Assembly (NCBI RefSeq): GCF_000179235.2 | Contig: NZ_CP039373.1 | Location: 2,266,554 to 2,330,553, forward strand | DNA from: Synechococcus sp. CB0101 | GTDB lineage: Bacteria > Cyanobacteriota > Cyanobacteriia > PCC-6307 > Cyanobiaceae | Direction: 5' to 3' | DNA length: 64,000 bases | Part shown: in pieces, positions 61,516-64,000 of the stretch | How positions within the stretch are numbered: the stretch's first letter is position 1 | Layout: each line of letters starts with the position of its first letter | Position numbers and translations under genes: made by a program | Notes under the pieces: model-generated | Databases searched by the model: none | The model's input: only the letters and a program-made list of their open reading frames with translations | Told to the model about the DNA's origin: nothing

Positions 61516-62852
61516 TGGAGGGTGTTGGGCTGGCGCAGGAAGGGCAGGTTCCAGCGCAGGTCGATCCAGGGGGTGCGGTAACCGCCGGTGAGGGAGCGCA
61601 GACCGGGAATCACGTAGGTGATCGGTGAACGCCACTCCACGTAGGCGTGGGTGGAAATAGTGAGGCCTTCGCGGATCGGGAAGACGCCGCTGCCGCCGGA
61701 GAGGGTCCAGCGGTAGCCATCCACGCTGGCGGGATCAGGCTCGAGCTCAATCTCACTGCGCATCACCGGGCCGTTCTTGGTGAGCTCCTGGGCGAGCTGC
61801 GGGTTGCCGATGGTGGTGGAGATGTCGTCTTCGGTGGCAGGCAGGGTGAGCACCTGGGTCACCTTGCCCACAATCCCGCCGAAGCGACCGCGCTGCTTCC
61901 ACAGCGGCACCACCTCGACCGGCAGCCCCAGGGGCAGGCGACGGGCGTCGGCGGGTGGGAAGTAGGCCACAGCCTTGAGGGGCCGGTCCTTGGCATTGGG
62001 CTGCTCGGGACGCCCGATCGTGCCCAGGCGCTGACCGGTGCTCACGGTCTGGCCCGGGATCACCTGCAAATCGAGCACCGTGCCGTCGCGTTCGGCGTGC
62101 ACCTTGCCGTCGTAGGCGATCTTGGCCTGGGTCACCGCGATCTCGCGCTTGAGATCATCGATCTGATAGCGGCGCTGCAGGGCCTGGGTCTCGATGTTGA
62201 GCTTCACCTGCTGGTAGCTGGTCACCACGTTGCGCTCGTTGATCTTCACCTCATCGAGATTCACGCTGGTGCTGGTGAGGCCCTGCTCTGCAGACACCAC
62301 CTCGGTGGAGAGCGGCGCCACCACTTCCCGTTTCGCCAACCAATCCAGGTTGCGCAACTTGCTGGAGTACGTCGACTGCAACTCGCCGTAGCGGCGGCGA
62401 TCGTCGGAATACTTGGCGAGGGCGGTGTCGAGTGCGCGCTTCTCGGTGAGCAAGCGCAGCTCATCGCGGTAATCGAGCTTCTCGTTGTGGCGCTCGAGCT
62501 GGCGCAGGTTGCCGCGCTGCTGCTCCAGCTGCCGTTCGAGCACCGGCAGATAGAGCTGCATCAACACCTGACCGCGCTTCACCGTTTGGCCCACGCGCAC
62601 GAACACTTCGCGCACCTGACCACCGGAGCGGGCATTGAGGATGCCGGCGTTTTCCGGATAGATGAGCACCCCAGTGCCTTTCACCTCGGTGGGCACCGGC
62701 CAGAACAGGGCCCACAGCACGACCGAACCGGTCACACCGGCCAGGCAGACCCCCACCTGGTTGTGATCGCTCAACCCCTGCCAGCGCTCGCGCAGCTGCT
62801 GGGCACGCCGGCGGTACCAGGGCGTGTCGGCAGTGGGGGTGGCCTGAGTCAT
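61512..62852 (-). CDS. HlyD-family membrane fusion (periplasmic adaptor) protein
   Basis: 446 residues. One membrane helix near residues 32-52 (VGVCLAGVTGSVVLWALFW), a lipoyl-like half-motif (SGGQVREVFVRVGQTVKRGQVLMQLYLP), a long coiled-coil hairpin (residues ~110-250), the second lipoyl half (DGTVLDLQVIPGQTVSTGQRLG) and a beta-barrel domain. It would bridge an inner-membrane transporter to TolC. It is the only adaptor in the cluster and lies convergent to the FUSC/TolC operon. Confidence 0.9.
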   Translation of the reverse strand: MTQATPTADTPWYRRRAQQLRERWQGLSDHNQVGVCLAGVTGSVVLWALFWPVPTEVKGTGVLIYPENAGILNARSGGQVREVFVRVGQTVKRGQVLMQLYLPVLERQLEQQRGNLRQLERHNEKLDYRDELRLLTEKRALDTALAKYSDDRRRYGELQSTYSSKLRNLDWLAKREVVAPLSTEVVSAEQGLTSTSVNLDEVKINERNVVTSYQQVKLNIETQALQRRYQIDDLKREIAVTQAKIAYDGKVHAERDGTVLDLQVIPGQTVSTGQRLGTIGRPEQPNAKDRPLKAVAYFPPADARRLPLGLPVEVVPLWKQRGRFGGIVGKVTQVLTLPATEDDISTTIGNPQLAQELTKNGPVMRSEIELEPDPASVDGYRWTLSGGSGVFPIREGLTISTHAYVEWRSPITYVIPGLRSLTGGYRTPWIDLRWNLPFLRQPNTLQ

Positions 62853-62884
62853 GCGTGCCAGCTTGCAGGAATCCGATACAGCTG

Positions 62885-63970
62885 TCAGCCCCCCTGCGGC
62901 CACACCCCCAGCTGTTGCAGCCGCTGCTCCGCTGCACCCGCCCGCCGGCTGTCTCCCACCAGACACTGGGCGAGCAACGGAGCCAACACCGGCACCTGGG
63001 CAAAAGCCCCGCTGAAGCCGGTGAACAGCCACAGCCCCGGGGCTCGGTCCAGCGCTCCCACCAATGGCGCCCCGGTGGTGCTGAAGGCCACGGCCGCCTG
63101 GCGCAGCACCCCGGTGAACGCCTGCCGCTGCCGGCTCCAGGCCGCACGCTGCTCCAGCTCCTGGCGCAACTGCTGCTCACACAGCGCCGCCGGCGGTGGT
63201 TCTGCGTAGGCCGCCGAGGCGGCAAGCCAGGTGTACTGGCCCACCAAAGCGCCGCGCCCCCAGGGCACCAGACCCGGATCCACCACCCAGGCAGGCTCGA
63301 GCAACCCATCCGATCGGCGCTCCAAACCCAGCCGCGCAAAGCCCTGGGGTAGCCAGGCCGCCGCAGATCCAAGCGCCGCGGGAAACACCTGGAGTTCGAG
63401 CACCGCCGCCCAACTGCTGCGCAAGGTCTGGGGCAGGTGCGGCCAGAGGCGGTGGCAGCCCGGCCCCGCCGCCAACACCACCTGATCGGCCTGGCAGGAG
63501 CTGCCATCGCTCAGCTGCACCTGCCAGCCGCCTGCAGCGGGCTGGATCGCTAACGCCGTTGCACCAAGCCGCTCCACCCCAGCCTGCGCCAGCACCGCCG
63601 GCAAGCGCTCGTTCAGCACCGCGGTATCCACCTGCGCCAGAGGCAACACCCCCAGGCGGGCCAACGCGCTCAGCCAAGGGCTTGGGCCCTGCAGGCGCAA
63701 CGCGCATCGATGCCAGCCCAGCGGCCCATGGCGCTGCTGCAGCTGGCGCCAGTGGTGCGAGGCACCGGCCGCCAACCGCGCCAGGGGCGTGGGAGCCAGC
63801 GGCCAACCGGGAATCACGCCGTAACTGATCGCCGTGGCCGACGCGGTGCCGTCCGCCGGAGGCGCATCAATCAGGGTGACGGCCTCCCCGAGCTGGCGCA
63901 GCTCCAGGGCCAGCAGTGCTCCCGCCAGCCCCCCGCCGACGACCACCAGGCCGGCGGGTGCGCCGGCCAT
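62885..63970 (-). CDS. FAD-dependent oxidoreductase (DAO/glycine oxidase-like)
   Basis: 361 residues. N-terminal FAD-binding motif LVVVGGGLAGALLALELRQLG, an acidic end of the second strand (LIDAPP), and the C-terminal GLWLFTGFSGAFAQVPVLAPLLAQ block, typical of D-amino-acid-oxidase/ThiO-like enzymes. It probably oxidises an amine; substrate unknown. Overlaps an upstream gene (63970) by ATGA and precedes the HlyD gene by 32 bp. Confidence 0.85.
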   Translation of the reverse strand: MAGAPAGLVVVGGGLAGALLALELRQLGEAVTLIDAPPADGTASATAISYGVIPGWPLAPTPLARLAAGASHHWRQLQQRHGPLGWHRCALRLQGPSPWLSALARLGVLPLAQVDTAVLNERLPAVLAQAGVERLGATALAIQPAAGGWQVQLSDGSSCQADQVVLAAGPGCHRLWPHLPQTLRSSWAAVLELQVFPAALGSAAAWLPQGFARLGLERRSDGLLEPAWVVDPGLVPWGRGALVGQYTWLAASAAYAEPPPAALCEQQLRQELEQRAAWSRQRQAFTGVLRQAAVAFSTTGAPLVGALDRAPGLWLFTGFSGAFAQVPVLAPLLAQCLVGDSRRAGAAEQRLQQLGVWPQGG

Positions 63971-64000
63971 CAGATGCGCAGGGTGAAGGAGCTGATCACC
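63970..64000 (-). CDS. Last codons of an upstream minus-strand gene
   Basis: Only the final ~9 residues (...ISSFTLRI) and the TGA stop, overlapping the ATG of the oxidoreductase gene, are inside the window. Nothing can be said about the product. Confidence 0.5.
   Translation of the reverse strand, partial: VISSFTLRI

Noticed and set aside
61647-63209. 520-codon plus-strand frame opposite the HlyD adaptor and oxidoreductase
   Set aside because: It crosses two well-supported opposite-strand genes and has no recognisable domain.

Overview
The window looks like a chromosomal segment of a GC-rich picocyanobacterium of the Synechococcus/Cyanobium type. The support is a psbY gene (8053-8175), a Ycf54 gene for chlorophyll ring-E cyclisation (36297-36617), a CrtH-type carotenoid isomerase (13859-15430), a DUF1651 protein, a glycine-rich RRM cold-type RNA-binding protein, and dense packing with many 4-bp ATGA/GTGA overlaps. 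The genus is an inference from gene content, not a computed placement.

Layout. (1) 1-7.3 kb is an accessory island ending at a tRNA-Lys(TTT) gene: a tyrosine recombinase, two tandem excisionase-like helix-turn-helix genes, two ribbon-helix-helix genes, small picocyanobacterial orphans, and a two-gene metal cassette (ZnuA-like binding protein plus a His-rich predicted outer-membrane barrel) behind a Zur-like box. The cassette lies between two diverged copies of a ~250-bp element that carries a conserved terminator. (2) 7.4-15.4 kb is mostly core: gamma-carbonic-anhydrase-like protein, psbY, a secreted-protein pair, trmFO, a CDF transporter and crtH, with two toxin-antitoxin pairs between them. 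(3) 15.6-26.6 kb is a decay zone. It holds two degraded copies of an exonuclease/endonuclease/phosphatase gene, a LytS/LytTR-type two-component operon broken by an IS21-family element (exact 5-bp target duplication) and by a frameshift, an attached CHASE4/degenerate-EAL gene, and a frameshifted caspase-like/cadherin-like gene. (4) 26.6-37.9 kb: a GH13 amylase, an SbmA/BacA-like ABC transporter, an orphan OmpR-type regulator without the phospho-acceptor Asp, a GrxD-BolA iron-sulfur pair, plsC, pdxJ-ycf54. (5) 37.2-46.3 kb: a phosphatase followed by recC-recB-recD; recD as read carries two compensating frameshifts. (6) 46.3-53.8 kb: cupin, DEAD-box helicase, RRM protein, a PEP mutase/isocitrate lyase family enzyme, an ABC exporter and an LCP protein. 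(7) 53.8-64 kb: MgtC-like gene, then a compact envelope-export cluster: a FUSC half-pair, a pore-like membrane protein, a TolC-type channel, a second FUSC half-pair, and on the opposite strand an HlyD-type adaptor with a tiny membrane protein.

The most interesting items are the duplicated split-FUSC/TolC/HlyD cluster, the repeat-flanked Zur-type cassette, and the two-component operon whose histidine kinase is restored exactly in frame when the IS is removed. Several frameshifts (8.97, 19.38, 25.49, 45.88 and 45.93 kb) sit at short homopolymers or GC-rich runs, so base-calling error must be excluded before treating them as biology. No CRISPR array or rRNA was seen.
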